Position numbers and translations under genes: made by a program | The notes under the pieces: generated by a model | Databases searched by the model: none | Seen by the model: only the letters and a program-made list of their open reading frames with translations | What the model was told of the DNA's origin: nothing | Source: Roseicella sp. DB1501 | GTDB taxonomy: Bacteria; Pseudomonadota; Alphaproteobacteria; Acetobacterales; Acetobacteraceae | Reading direction: 5' to 3' | Length of the DNA stretch: 64,000 bases | Assembly: GCF_013112485.1 (NCBI RefSeq) | Contig: NZ_JABFHG010000001.1 | Span: 248,001 to 312,000 of the forward strand | Shown: in pieces, positions 55,648 to 63,552 of the stretch | Position numbering within the stretch: the stretch's first letter is position 1 | Layout of the letters: the number at the start of each line of letters is the position of its first letter

Positions 55648-56610
55648 ATGGTCCTTGGCATCGGGCGCCGCACCTTCGGGGCCGCCATCCTCGCCGCGCC
55701 TGCCCTCGCCAGAGCCCAGGAGGCGAGCTGGCCCAGCCGACCGATCCGCCTGATCTATCCGTTTGCTCCCGGAGCCGGCGACCTCGTGCCGCGGAGCATC
55801 GCCGAGCAGCTCCGTCCGATGCTGGGGCAGAGCCTGGTGATCGACAACCGCCCCGGCGCCAACACCATGATCGGCGCCGAGGCCGCGGCCCGCGCGCCGA
55901 AGGATGGCTATACCTTCGGCTGGGTGGCGACCAGCACGCTGGTCATGAATCCGAACCTCTACCCGAACATCACCTATCGGCTGGAGGATTTCGCGCCGCT
56001 CTGCCTGGCCTACCGCGCACCGGTCGCCTTCGCCGTCACGGCGGCGCTGCCGATCGCGGACGTCGCGGCAGCGATCGAGCATGTCCGCCGGACTCCAGGG
56101 CTCGGCGTCGGCAGCGTGGGCAATGGCAGCTCGCCGCATGTGGCCATGGAGATGATGATGGGCCTCACCGGGGTGAGGCTCGAGAATGTCGCCTATCGCG
56201 GCGAGCAGGCGATCATCGCCGACCTGATGACCGGCCGCATCCCCTTCTACGCCGGCTCGACCAACTCCCTGCTGCCGCATCTGGACGGCGGCAAGTTCCG
56301 CATCCTCGCGATCTCCGCGCCGGAGCGGCTGTCGGTGCTGCCGGAGGTGCCGACCTTCCGCGAGACCGTGCATCCCGAGCTGGTGCTGCGCTACTGGCAT
56401 GGGATGGTCGCGCCGGCCGGCGTGCCGGCGCCGATCCTGACGCGCATGGCCGAAGCCGTCGCCAGCATCCTGCGAACCGAGGAGCTGCGGGCGAAGCTGC
56501 CGCCAGACATGGATGTGAGCCCGGTGCTGCTCGACGACTTCACCGCGCTGATCCGGCGCGAGCAGGACTTCTATGGCCGCATCATCCGGGACAGGCACAT
56601 CACCCTCTGA
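55648..56610 (+). CDS. Bug family substrate-binding protein (TTT), third of cluster
   Basis: 320 residues from the ATG at 55648 (GGAGGGAG upstream). Tat-like signal GRRTFGAAILAAPALARAQ. Bug blocks: SRPIRLIYPFAPGAGDLVPRSIAEQL, IDNRPGANTMIGAEAAA, GSVGNGSSPHVAMEMMMG and VAYRGEQAIIADLMTGRIPFY. Diverged from the tandem pair on the other arm. It follows the CoA-transferase in the same direction with 38 bases between, so uptake and CoA activation are co-expressed. Confidence 0.92.
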   Translation: MVLGIGRRTFGAAILAAPALARAQEASWPSRPIRLIYPFAPGAGDLVPRSIAEQLRPMLGQSLVIDNRPGANTMIGAEAAARAPKDGYTFGWVATSTLVMNPNLYPNITYRLEDFAPLCLAYRAPVAFAVTAALPIADVAAAIEHVRRTPGLGVGSVGNGSSPHVAMEMMMGLTGVRLENVAYRGEQAIIADLMTGRIPFYAGSTNSLLPHLDGGKFRILAISAPERLSVLPEVPTFRETVHPELVLRYWHGMVAPAGVPAPILTRMAEAVASILRTEELRAKLPPDMDVSPVLLDDFTALIRREQDFYGRIIRDRHITL

Positions 56611-56760
56611 CCGGCCGCGGCTGCCGGGCGGCAGCCTGGTCAGCGGCGCAGGGGCTGATTGGGCGAGCCGGGCCGGTATCCGTGCCACCTTCCATCGGTG
56701 ACTCCCCAACTGCTCCCTGCTGTCGACGTCTCGGTCGACCATCTGGCCCGCCGCCCCAGG

Positions 56761-56790
56761 ACCATGATCCGCTCACACAGGGTCGCGGAT
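56761..56790 (+). repeat. Family II repeat, truncated copy e
   Basis: ACCATGATCCGCTCACACAG plus GGTCGCGGAT match the left part of family II; the right hairpin arm is cut off after GCGGAT, exactly where the ureC fragment begins, marking a rearrangement junction. Confidence 0.75.
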
Positions 56791-56935
56791 CGCGGCGATC
56801 GGTCTGCCCTTGATGCCGATATCGGCCTTCACGATGCGCCAGTGATCGAGGATGACCAGGTTGGTAATGGCGGCGCATGAGTCGGCTTTTGCCGGCACTC
56901 ACTGCGAACCGTGGCTCCAGTCCAGCGAGCCGCTG
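56786..56935 (-). pseudogene. ureC: Urease alpha subunit (ureC) internal fragment
   Basis: On the minus strand, 56880 down to 56788 reads [20 protein letters not shown] followed by GRPIAAI. This matches the conserved UreC stretch after residue 65 (VITNA-ILDHWGIVKADIG-K-GRI--IGKAG). Just upstream is SHGSQ followed by an in-frame TGA, corresponding to the GMGQSQ segment. The rest of the 570-residue protein is missing; on one side the fragment joins a family II repeat. Orientation is opposite to ureG, so an inversion or separate transfer is needed to explain it. Confidence 0.8.
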
Positions 56936-57340
56936 GCTTGGCTGCGCCCCGTAACCCACATGCGCCCGGGGCGGCAGGCAGGCGCACGGCTTCGGAAACA
57001 GGAACTGGCATGACCGTGTCCATGAGCCGCTCCCCCAGCCCATTCCCTCGGACAAAGAATGAACTCAGTTGGTTTCATCCTATGGACTTTGCAGGCCAGC
57101 AAAGGACAATGAGGATCAACCGAACCGGCGATCCAGCAACCTGTCCAACATCCCAGTTCTGTGCATCCCGTTCCATGAAGCCGGACTTTTGCCGGACGCG
57201 GTCATCGCGGATGCCCGATTGGTCGCTGGCGCGGTCGCAGGCTTTGCGCTAGTGCTCGATTGGCATCGATTGCGTGCGCGCCGCCGGATCCGTGCTGACG
57301 CCGCGAAGCATCGGTCCGGCAAGCCAAGGCATCTGCATCG

Positions 57341-57991
57341 ATGACATCGAAGAACGGTCCCCTCCGCGTTGGCATCGGCGGTCCTGTCGGCTCAGGCAAG
57401 ACCACGCTGACCGAAAAGCTGTGCAAGGCGATGCGGGACAGGTTCTCGATCGCTGTCGTCACCAACGACATCTACACGAAGGAGGACGCCATGATCCTGG
57501 CGCGTCTCCAGGCGTTGCCCGAGGAGCGCATCGTCGGCGTCGAAACGGGCGGCTGCCCGCACACCGCCATCCGCGAAGATGCCTCGATCAACCTGCAGGC
57601 CATCGCCGAGATCAATCGCAGGATACCTGATCTCGACATCGTCTTCATCGAATCCGGCGGTGACAATCTGGCGGCGACCTTCTCGCCCGACCTCGCTGAT
57701 CTGACGCTGTATGTCATCTCCGTCTGTCAGGGCGAGGAGATCCCGCGCAAGGGCGGGCCCGGCATCACGCGCTCCGACTTCCTGGTCATCAACAAGAGCG
57801 ACTTGGCGCCCTATGTGAACGTCGATCTCGAGGTCATGCGGAAGGACGCGGCGCGGATGCGTGGAAGCCGTCCGTTCGGCTTCACCGATCTGTCGCGTGG
57901 CAAGGGGCTCGACGACGTCATCAACTTCATCCTCGAACATGGCGGGCTGCCGGCGAGGATGCGCGGGGACACCGACCTGGCCGAGACCTGA
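57341..57991 (+). CDS. ureG: Urease accessory protein UreG
   Basis: 216 residues, intact. P-loop GGPVGSGKT at residues 13-21, then [14 protein letters not shown], the metal-site motif [14 protein letters not shown] (Cys-Pro-His), [18 protein letters not shown] and the G4-like NKSDLAPYV. It is the SIMIBI GTPase that drives nickel insertion into urease. It is isolated: no intact ureABC, ureD, ureE or ureF is near, only fragments. Whether it still works depends on a urease locus elsewhere. Confidence 0.95.
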   Translation: MTSKNGPLRVGIGGPVGSGKTTLTEKLCKAMRDRFSIAVVTNDIYTKEDAMILARLQALPEERIVGVETGGCPHTAIREDASINLQAIAEINRRIPDLDIVFIESGGDNLAATFSPDLADLTLYVISVCQGEEIPRKGGPGITRSDFLVINKSDLAPYVNVDLEVMRKDAARMRGSRPFGFTDLSRGKGLDDVINFILEHGGLPARMRGDTDLAET

Positions 57992-57994
57992 GCG

Positions 57995-58162
57995 ATGGAT
58001 GCCGCTCCGGTCTTCGACCGTGGTCGAGATGCGACGCTGTTGGATTTGCCGCGCCTGGTCCGCCAGAGCCTGCCCGTGGGCAGCTTCTCCTATTCCCGGG
58101 GTCTCGAAGCCGCCGTTCAGGCCGGATGGATATGCGACGAGACAGCGCGCAAGTGGCCATGA
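57995..58162 (+). pseudogene. ureF: Truncated urease accessory protein ureF
   Basis: 55 codons starting three bases after the ureG stop. Residues 21-47 read LVRQSLPVGSFSYSRGLEAA followed by VQAGWIC, the UreF N-terminal signature (P-G-FSYS-GLE-AV--GW). The frame ends at a TGA after ARKWP, whereas UreF is normally about 220 residues. What follows is not UreF in any frame I can read, so this is a truncation rather than a simple frameshift. Confidence 0.8.
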
Positions 58163-58818
58163 GCGTTGCGAGGCTGCTGTGGATCCATGTCGAGGGACGG
58201 GCGGTGGCGCCATTCGACTGGTCCCGCCTGGCCATACGGCCGGCCAGCGCATTCTCATCGGCGCGGCTGATTCCATCGGGCGCGCAAGCGCCCGCGCCCA
58301 ATCCATAAGCAATGGCGAGTGCCTGGCACGAAACTCAGTATAGCCGCCTGCTGCAATCCCAAGGCGGGCCTTCCGGCACTGGCCCGGTCAGTCCGGTTGG
58401 AGCCGAGCATCGCGGGCGACCTGGCCCCACTTCTCGTACTCGGCGGTGAGGAAGGCCTGCCGGCCGCTGTGGTAGGCGCGCAGCGCCGCCGGCGCGAGCG
58501 AGGCCCGGGGACAGGCCCCGGCCGGGCGGGTGACCGGCAGCGGTGAAGCCAGCGCGGGCACGGTGGCAGGCTCGGACACGGTGCGATTCCAACAGCTTGC
58601 CGGCAGGCGGGCAAGTATTACGACACCTCCAGCACGACACGCAGGGAAAGCCGACAGCGCATGGGCCGGCTCAGTCCTGGCCAAGCTGCGCACGTCGAGG
58701 CTCAGGCCGCGAACTTGCTTTCCGCGCCCACACACACAAGCTCATGCATCTGACCAAGCCGGCACAAGCCCCTCGGACGATCATTGATCGGATCGAAAGA
58801 TCCGGCAGGAGATTTGAT
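58163..58818. other. Degraded region between ureF fragment and HAD gene
   Basis: About 650 bases. Apart from the Bug-like remnant at 58388-58579, I see no gene. The right end (58730-58818) is AT-richer (CACACACACAAGCTC, GATCATTGATCGG) and probably holds the HAD gene promoter. Confidence 0.4.
58388..58579 (-). pseudogene. C-terminal remnant of a Bug-type binding protein
   Basis: The last 30 codons of this minus-strand frame read AYHSGRQAFLTAEYEKWGQV then ARDARLQPD before TGA. That is the usual Bug C-terminal pattern (fl..E..kWg.vi..a...p). The 30 codons upstream are Pro/Ala-rich with no Bug features and no signal peptide. I read it as a leftover 3' end of a deleted gene. Confidence 0.45.
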
Positions 58819-59505
58819 ATGCTGATCAAAGCCGTGCTCTTCGATGTCGATGGGACGCTGGTAGACTCCGTGGACCTGCACGCGCAGGCCTGGGTCGATG
58901 CCTTCAAGGAAATCGGCCACGACATTTCTTTTGAGGATATGAGAGAGCAGATAGGCAAGGGCGGCGACCAGCTCATGCCCGTCTTTCTCTCGCCCGAGGA
59001 GCTGAAGGAAAAAGGCGAGGCCCTCGAGAAGCGCCGCGGCGAGATCTTCCGGCAGGGCTACCTTCCGCGGGTCCGCGCATTTCCTGGCGCGGCCGAGCTG
59101 TTGCGGCACGTGGACAAGGCCGGCTTGCGTACCGCCCTCGCCTCCTCCGCCAAGGATGAGGAACTCGCCGCGCTGAAGCGCATCGTCGGCATCGAGGATG
59201 ACCGGCTGGATGCCGAGACCTCGTCCAACGACGCGGAACATTCGAAACCTTTCCCTGACATCTTCGAGGCCGCCCTGGCTCGGCTGTCCGGTGTGAGTCC
59301 GGGCGAGACCATCGCCATCGGGGACACACCGTATGATGCCGAGGCCGCAGGCAAGGTGGGTATTCGAACGATCGGCGTGCTCTGCGGCGGCTTCCCGGAA
59401 CAGGCCCTGCGCGACGCCGGCTGCATTGCGATCTATCGCGATCCCGCACACTTATTGGAGGAGTACGAGACCTCACCGCTGGGCGCCGGCGGAATGCCTG
59501 ACTGA
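58819..59505 (+). CDS. HAD family hydrolase, beta-phosphoglucomutase-like
   Basis: 228 residues from the ATG at 58819 (AGGAGA upstream). HAD motifs: DVDGT (Asp9, Asp11), the Ser of motif II in TALASSAKDEE, the Lys of motif III in EHSKPFPDIFEAAL, and motif IV IGDTPYDAEAAGKVG. A C1-type helical cap lies between residues 15 and 80. It removes phosphate from a small metabolite; the substrate is not predictable. It lies alone between decayed genes. Confidence 0.9.
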   Translation: MLIKAVLFDVDGTLVDSVDLHAQAWVDAFKEIGHDISFEDMREQIGKGGDQLMPVFLSPEELKEKGEALEKRRGEIFRQGYLPRVRAFPGAAELLRHVDKAGLRTALASSAKDEELAALKRIVGIEDDRLDAETSSNDAEHSKPFPDIFEAALARLSGVSPGETIAIGDTPYDAEAAGKVGIRTIGVLCGGFPEQALRDAGCIAIYRDPAHLLEEYETSPLGAGGMPD

Positions 59506-59702
59506 GAAGAATGCTGCGCCAGGACCAGCCAGCCGCCCCAATGTTCCGCTCCTGCGGCAAGGGGTCCGGGCGTCGCGTCTGAAGCAGCGCCGCCGAGGCT
59601 AGCCCTTCCCGCAGCCGGACGAGCGCAGTCGCTTTTCCATGGCGCCGGGGCGATACAGACAAGGAAAGGCGGCCTGGGCCAATCCCGCCGTGTCCTGAAC
59701 CG

Positions 59703-61277
59703 ATGCATGTCTTCGAGCTTCTCCTGATACTTCTCGCGGCGTGCGTCGCCCTCGCAGTGTTGGCGGACCGGTTGAACCTCCCCGCGGCTGTCGCCCTGGT
59801 GCTCGGCGGCATGGGGCTGGCCTTCCTCCCGGGCCTGCCGGCTCTTGTCCTCGACCCCGAGCTCGTACTGGCCCTCTTCCTGCCACCGCTGCTGCAGGTC
59901 AGCGCCTATCGGACGGACTGGCCCGCCTTCCGCAACCATCTCCACCCAATCCTGTTGCTGGCGATCGGGGCCGTATTCTTCACGGCCGGGCTGGTGGCGA
60001 TCACCGCCAAGCTGCTCTTGCCCACCCTGCCATGGTGGGCCGCGATCGCCCTCGGCGCCATCGTGGCACCGCCCGATGCTGTTGCCGCCGCCTCCGTCCT
60101 GAAGCAGTTCAAGCTGCCCAAGCGGATCGTGACGGTGCTGGAGGGCGAGAGCCTGATCAACGACGCCTCGTCGCTCGTATTGTACAAGTTCGCGGTCGCC
60201 GCGGTCGGGGTTGGCACGGTCAGCTACGGGCACGGCGCGTTGCAGTTCTTCGGCGTGGCAATCGGGGGCGCGCTGGTGGGCTGGCTCGTCGGCCGGGCCG
60301 CGATGTGGATCTTCACCCACCTCCACAACACCCTGCTCGACCTCGCCATCACCATCCTCGCCGGCTTCGCTGCTTACCTCCTGGCCGAGGCGACCCATGC
60401 CTCCGGTGTGCTCGCGGCCGTCGTCTGCGGCCTCGTGCTCGGGCGGCAGCAGCACGCCGAGTTCACCGCGCGCACGCGCATCGAGCTGGTAGCCGTCTGG
60501 AACTTCCTGGAGTTCGCCCTCACCAGCCTCGTCTTCATTCTCATCGGACTGCAGCTGCGGGACATCGTCGCGCGCCTCGCCGATGACGACCTCCGGCAAC
60601 TCGCCTGGCTGGCGGCGGCCGTGTCGGTCACTCTCATCGTCAGCCGCTTCGTCTGGGTCTTCGCCGCTGTCTGGGTGACCCGTGCGCTGTCGCGGCAGCT
60701 GCGGGAGCAGGATCCGGCGCCGTGGCGACACGCGACTGTCGTCTCCTGGACGGGGATGCGCGGCGTGGTCAGTCTGGCCGCGGCGCTCGCGCTGCCCGAG
60801 CCCTTTCCCGGCCGGGACGTCATCCTGTTCCTGGCCTTCTGCTCGATCTTCGTGACCCTGGTCGTTCAGGGGACAACATTGGGCTGGTTGGTCAGGAGGC
60901 TCGGCGTCACCGAGGAGCTGACCACATTGCCTGAACCGGAAACCGCCCAGGCCCGAGCCGAGATCACGGCGGCCGCGCTGGAGGCGGTTCGGGAGCACCT
61001 GGATGGCCCCGAGGCCACCGAGCACACCGAGGCCGCGGCGGAACTGGTGCAGGAGTACGAGGTGCGCGCTGACAGGGCGAGCATCGAGGGGCAGGACCTC
61101 GAGACCAGGAGCAGCCAGCTGGAGGCACAGCAGCGTCTGCGGCTCCTGGCCATCACCGCGGCGCGCGAGAAGCTGGCCGAACGGGCGGAGACGATGGATG
61201 CCGAGGCCCACAGGGCGATGGGCGAGGAACTCGACCTCGAGGAACAGCAGATCCGGCGCGCCCTCGAATCAGGATGA
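59703..61277 (+). CDS. CPA1 family Na+/H+ antiporter
   Basis: 524 residues. About twelve membrane helices in the first 400. The CPA1 ion-site motifs are present: ALGAIVAPPDAVAAASVLK with the Asp of the PDA motif, and VLEGESLINDASSLVLYKFA. HASGVLAAVVCGLVLG and WTGMRGVVSLAAALALP follow. The C-terminal 110 residues are charged and helical (EAVREHLDGPEATEHTEAAAELVQEYEVRAD), a regulatory tail. It exports Na+ or K+ in exchange for protons. Confidence 0.93.
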   Translation: MHVFELLLILLAACVALAVLADRLNLPAAVALVLGGMGLAFLPGLPALVLDPELVLALFLPPLLQVSAYRTDWPAFRNHLHPILLLAIGAVFFTAGLVAITAKLLLPTLPWWAAIALGAIVAPPDAVAAASVLKQFKLPKRIVTVLEGESLINDASSLVLYKFAVAAVGVGTVSYGHGALQFFGVAIGGALVGWLVGRAAMWIFTHLHNTLLDLAITILAGFAAYLLAEATHASGVLAAVVCGLVLGRQQHAEFTARTRIELVAVWNFLEFALTSLVFILIGLQLRDIVARLADDDLRQLAWLAAAVSVTLIVSRFVWVFAAVWVTRALSRQLREQDPAPWRHATVVSWTGMRGVVSLAAALALPEPFPGRDVILFLAFCSIFVTLVVQGTTLGWLVRRLGVTEELTTLPEPETAQARAEITAAALEAVREHLDGPEATEHTEAAAELVQEYEVRADRASIEGQDLETRSSQLEAQQRLRLLAITAAREKLAERAETMDAEAHRAMGEELDLEEQQIRRALESG

Positions 61278-61292
61278 TGCCGCCATCCCGCT

Positions 61293-61406
61293 TCATGGCC
61301 CGACCAGTCCTGCGCGGCTGCCCATGTGGCGGGTGTAGGCCATGATGGCCCCATAGCGGGTGCCGGCTTTGTAGACTCCGGTGATGAAGCCAGGCCTGAG
61401 CCCGTG
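61293..61406 (-). pseudogene. Tyrosine recombinase/integrase C-terminal remnant
   Basis: 37 codons before TGA read HGLRPGFITGVYKAGTRYG then AIMAYTRHMGS. This is the recombinase box 2 pattern with HxxR (His-Gly-Leu-Arg) and the later His of T-GH. The catalytic Tyr, expected about ten residues further on, is absent: the frame ends with AGLVGP. Upstream codons show no recombinase core. Probably a trace of an excised or deleted integrative element. Confidence 0.6.
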
Positions 61407-61452
61407 CAGCGACAGCCGCTCGCGGCCCGAGGCCCTTGCTGGCGTCACCAGC

Positions 61453-61965
61453 TTAAAGCCGGCCCGGGCGCCCCGCCGAGCGAACCAAGGCCACGGCCAG
61501 TCCGGCCGCCAGCATGTCCTCACCGAGGGCGCGGGCCCAGTCGCCGCCGGACCGCGTCGTGCCGCCGCGCGCCGCGCGGCCCAGCAACGTGCCCAGGACG
61601 GCGCCTGTCAGGCCGGCCAGCGTGCCCGTGGTCGACGACACACCAGGCCCGGCCAATGCCGCACCGCCCACCGCACCGAGGCCGAGGCGCAGGATGAATG
61701 ATGGCGCGATGCGCCGGTCGGGCGCGAAGGGCATCTTGTCGCCTGCCATCTCCGCAAGCGCCGCCAGCGTTGCGAGGCCGCGCGCCTCGGCGCCGGCCGG
61801 AAGCCAGGCCAGGCGCGCCCGCCCAAGCGAGGCGGCCCAGCTCAGCGCGGCCACCGCCGTCATGCTGCGCATCCCGGTCACGACACCAAGTCCGAACGAG
61901 GGCCAGAGATGCGCTGTCAATGCTGCACCGCCTCCGCCGCCTGTCCCATGCCTGATCATCTCCAT
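61453..61965 (-). CDS. DUF4126-like membrane protein
   Basis: 170 residues from the ATG at 61965, spaced six bases from GGAGG; ATGs at 61971 and 61959 are close alternatives. Several weak hydrophobic helices. GLGVVTGMRSMTAVAALSWAA fits the DUF4126 start, and the Gly-rich core (LGLGAVGGAALAGPGVSSTT, LAGLTGAVLGTLLGR) fits its middle. Family function is unknown. It ends with a short basic tail. Confidence 0.72.
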   Translation of the reverse strand: MEMIRHGTGGGGGAALTAHLWPSFGLGVVTGMRSMTAVAALSWAASLGRARLAWLPAGAEARGLATLAALAEMAGDKMPFAPDRRIAPSFILRLGLGAVGGAALAGPGVSSTTGTLAGLTGAVLGTLLGRAARGGTTRSGGDWARALGEDMLAAGLAVALVRSAGRPGRL

Positions 61966-62078
61966 CCTCATCCTCCACGTCTGCCATGGAGACGCCGCGT
62001 GCCGAAGCGCGGTTGCAACCCGCCGCGAGGGAGCGTGCGAGACCCCATCCTGGCCGGTGGCGGTTGCGTATGGACAGC

Positions 62079-62189
62079 TTGTCGCCGTGCTGCCCTCCGC
62101 CTCTCGCGCCGCCAGATCCGCTGCACCCGCCTGGCATTCACTCGCCAGCCCTCGGTGCGCAGCAGCATGACCAGCGCGACACCGGCGCC
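62079..62189 (-). pseudogene. IS3 family transposase (OrfB) fragment
   Basis: 37 codons reading MLLRTEGWRVNARRVQRIWR then RERRRAARRQ. This is the HTH_21 region of IS3-type OrfB (LR-EGW-VN-KRV-RIWR-EGL-VP-RQ). No DDE core, no OrfA and no terminal inverted repeats are visible, so it is a decayed remnant. Confidence 0.7.
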
Positions 62190-62395
62190 AGAGCCGAATG
62201 GGGACCTCTTGGAGGGGTGACCGGCCTCCCCTATCGGCCACCGATCCAGCGCCCAATCCCAACCCGATTGGAAGCCACCTGCCAGCGGCCTGGCTTCAGG
62301 ATCAGCGGCGCGTGCCGAGGATGCTCCCACTGACTGGCGAGCCGGTGCTCTCCAGCCATCCGGCCAAGCCCATCCTGTCCGGCCGGCGATGCAGC

Positions 62396-62431
62396 CGGGC
62401 ACCCATCTTGCAGCGGGCACCCATCTTGCAG
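62396..62431. repeat. Perfect 18-bp tandem duplication
   Basis: Two adjacent identical copies of CGGGCACCCATCTTGCAG, followed by a weaker partial match (CCCATCTGG). No function apparent; could be a slippage product or an insertion scar. Confidence 0.9.
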
Positions 62432-62508
62432 TGGATCGTGTCCCATCTGGAAGACTGTGCTGCCGCACATCGTTCTCCCCACGGCGCCATTCAATGTGCC
62501 GACGCTGA

Positions 62509-63552
62509 TCAGGCCATGCTGGCGGGCAAGTACAGCCGGTCCAGCGCCTCGGCGACCTCCACGAGGCGCTCGGCCGCGGGATCGTAGCGCTCTCCCGCCG
62601 CCAGGCGCGCCGCCCATGCGACGGCAGCGCGCCCGCCCCAGTCATCCGGCGGGGCAGCCAGCGGCTCCGATCGGGTGCCCTGGTGGCGCTCGGCCCGGAA
62701 GTCGTAGAAGGAGCCGTCGATGTTGCGCATCGTCGCGCCGCCTTCCGTGCCATGGACATCGACGCCGATGACGGCGTCGCGGCCGGCCGGCAGGTTCCAG
62801 GAACAGGCGAGGCGCACCACCGCGCCGCCCTCCAGGTCCAGCGTGGCCACCGCGTAGTCCTCCACCTGTCCGGCCCGCTCCCGCAGCGGCGCGCCGCCGG
62901 CGAAGAGCCGCGCGGCGGCGCCCGTGACGCGGGGGAAGTCCAGCGCCCAGAGGGCGAGGTCCACCAGATGCACGCCGAGATCCATCAGGCAGCCGCCGCC
63001 CGATAGCGCCGGATCGCGGAACCACGGCTTGTCCGGACCGTAGGCGTTGTGGAAGACGAGATCCGCCGCATAGACCCGGCCCAGCGCCCCGGCGCGGATC
63101 AGCTCCCGGATCCGCTGCATGCCGGTGGTGAAGCGGTAGGACAGGTCCACCGCCAGCAGCCGGTCCACCGCGCGCGCGGCCGCCACCACCGCCGCCACCT
63201 CGTCGGCCCGACGCCCCAGCGGCTTCTGGCAGAACACGGCGACACCGTGCTCCAGCGCCTGGATCGCCTGCGCGGCATGCAGCGCGCTGGGCGTGGCGAT
63301 CACCACGCCGTCCAGGCCCGCCGCCAGCATCGCCTCCAGCGACGCCGCGGGGCGGGCGTCGGGGACGAGGCGGAGCGCCTCCTCCATGCAGCCGGGCGAG
63401 GGATCGACGATGACCGCGGCCTCGGCGAGGCCCGAGGCCAGCAGGGCCTGCATACGGTGCCGGCCGATCCAGCCCAGGCCGAGGAAGCCGAGGCGGAGCG
63501 GACGGCGCGAGGCGGGAGGCGGCGCCGCCCCGGCCGGCCTGTCCGGCGTCAC
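62509..63552 (-). CDS. Gfo/Idh/MocA family oxidoreductase
   Basis: 347 residues from a GTG at 63552 that overlaps the upstream gene's TGA (GTGA). NAD(P) fold LRLGFLGLGWIGRHRMQALLASG, then VVIATPSALHAAQAI and the catalytic Lys block VAVFCQKPLGRRADEV. The C-terminal sheet domain has GGGCLMDLGVHLVDLALWAL with the conserved Asp/His. It oxidises a sugar, inositol or related hydroxyl. Coupled to the dehydrogenase gene upstream, suggesting a polyol pathway. Confidence 0.92.
   Translation of the reverse strand: MTPDRPAGAAPPPASRRPLRLGFLGLGWIGRHRMQALLASGLAEAAVIVDPSPGCMEEALRLVPDARPAASLEAMLAAGLDGVVIATPSALHAAQAIQALEHGVAVFCQKPLGRRADEVAAVVAAARAVDRLLAVDLSYRFTTGMQRIRELIRAGALGRVYAADLVFHNAYGPDKPWFRDPALSGGGCLMDLGVHLVDLALWALDFPRVTGAAARLFAGGAPLRERAGQVEDYAVATLDLEGGAVVRLACSWNLPAGRDAVIGVDVHGTEGGATMRNIDGSFYDFRAERHQGTRSEPLAAPPDDWGGRAAVAWAARLAAGERYDPAAERLVEVAEALDRLYLPASMA

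Larger units (their letters stand above)
56611..57340. other. Degraded intergenic region upstream of ureG
   Basis: 730 bases of lower GC than the island to the left. It contains a family II fragment (56761-56790), an inverted ureC fragment (56786-56935) and, at 57040-57340, AT-richer DNA (CAGTTGGTTTCATCC, AGGACAATGAGGATC) without a convincing gene. One 91-codon open frame at 57069-57344 has no recognisable similarity. Confidence 0.5.
61966..62508. other. Scarred intergenic region with IS3 fragment and tandem repeat
   Basis: About 540 bases with no intact gene. Contains an IS3-family OrfB fragment (62079-62189) and an 18-bp perfect tandem duplication (62396-62431). The rest gives only short open frames without recognisable content. 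Confidence 0.5.

Noticed and set aside
57069-57344. 91-codon frame before ureG
   Set aside because: No similarity recognised, overlaps the ureG start, and lies in degraded DNA; could be a remnant but nothing supports it.
56611-62508. Complete genomic island with attachment sites
   Set aside because: Remnants of an integrase and an IS3 element are present, but I could not find flanking direct repeats or a tRNA boundary, so limits are not claimed.
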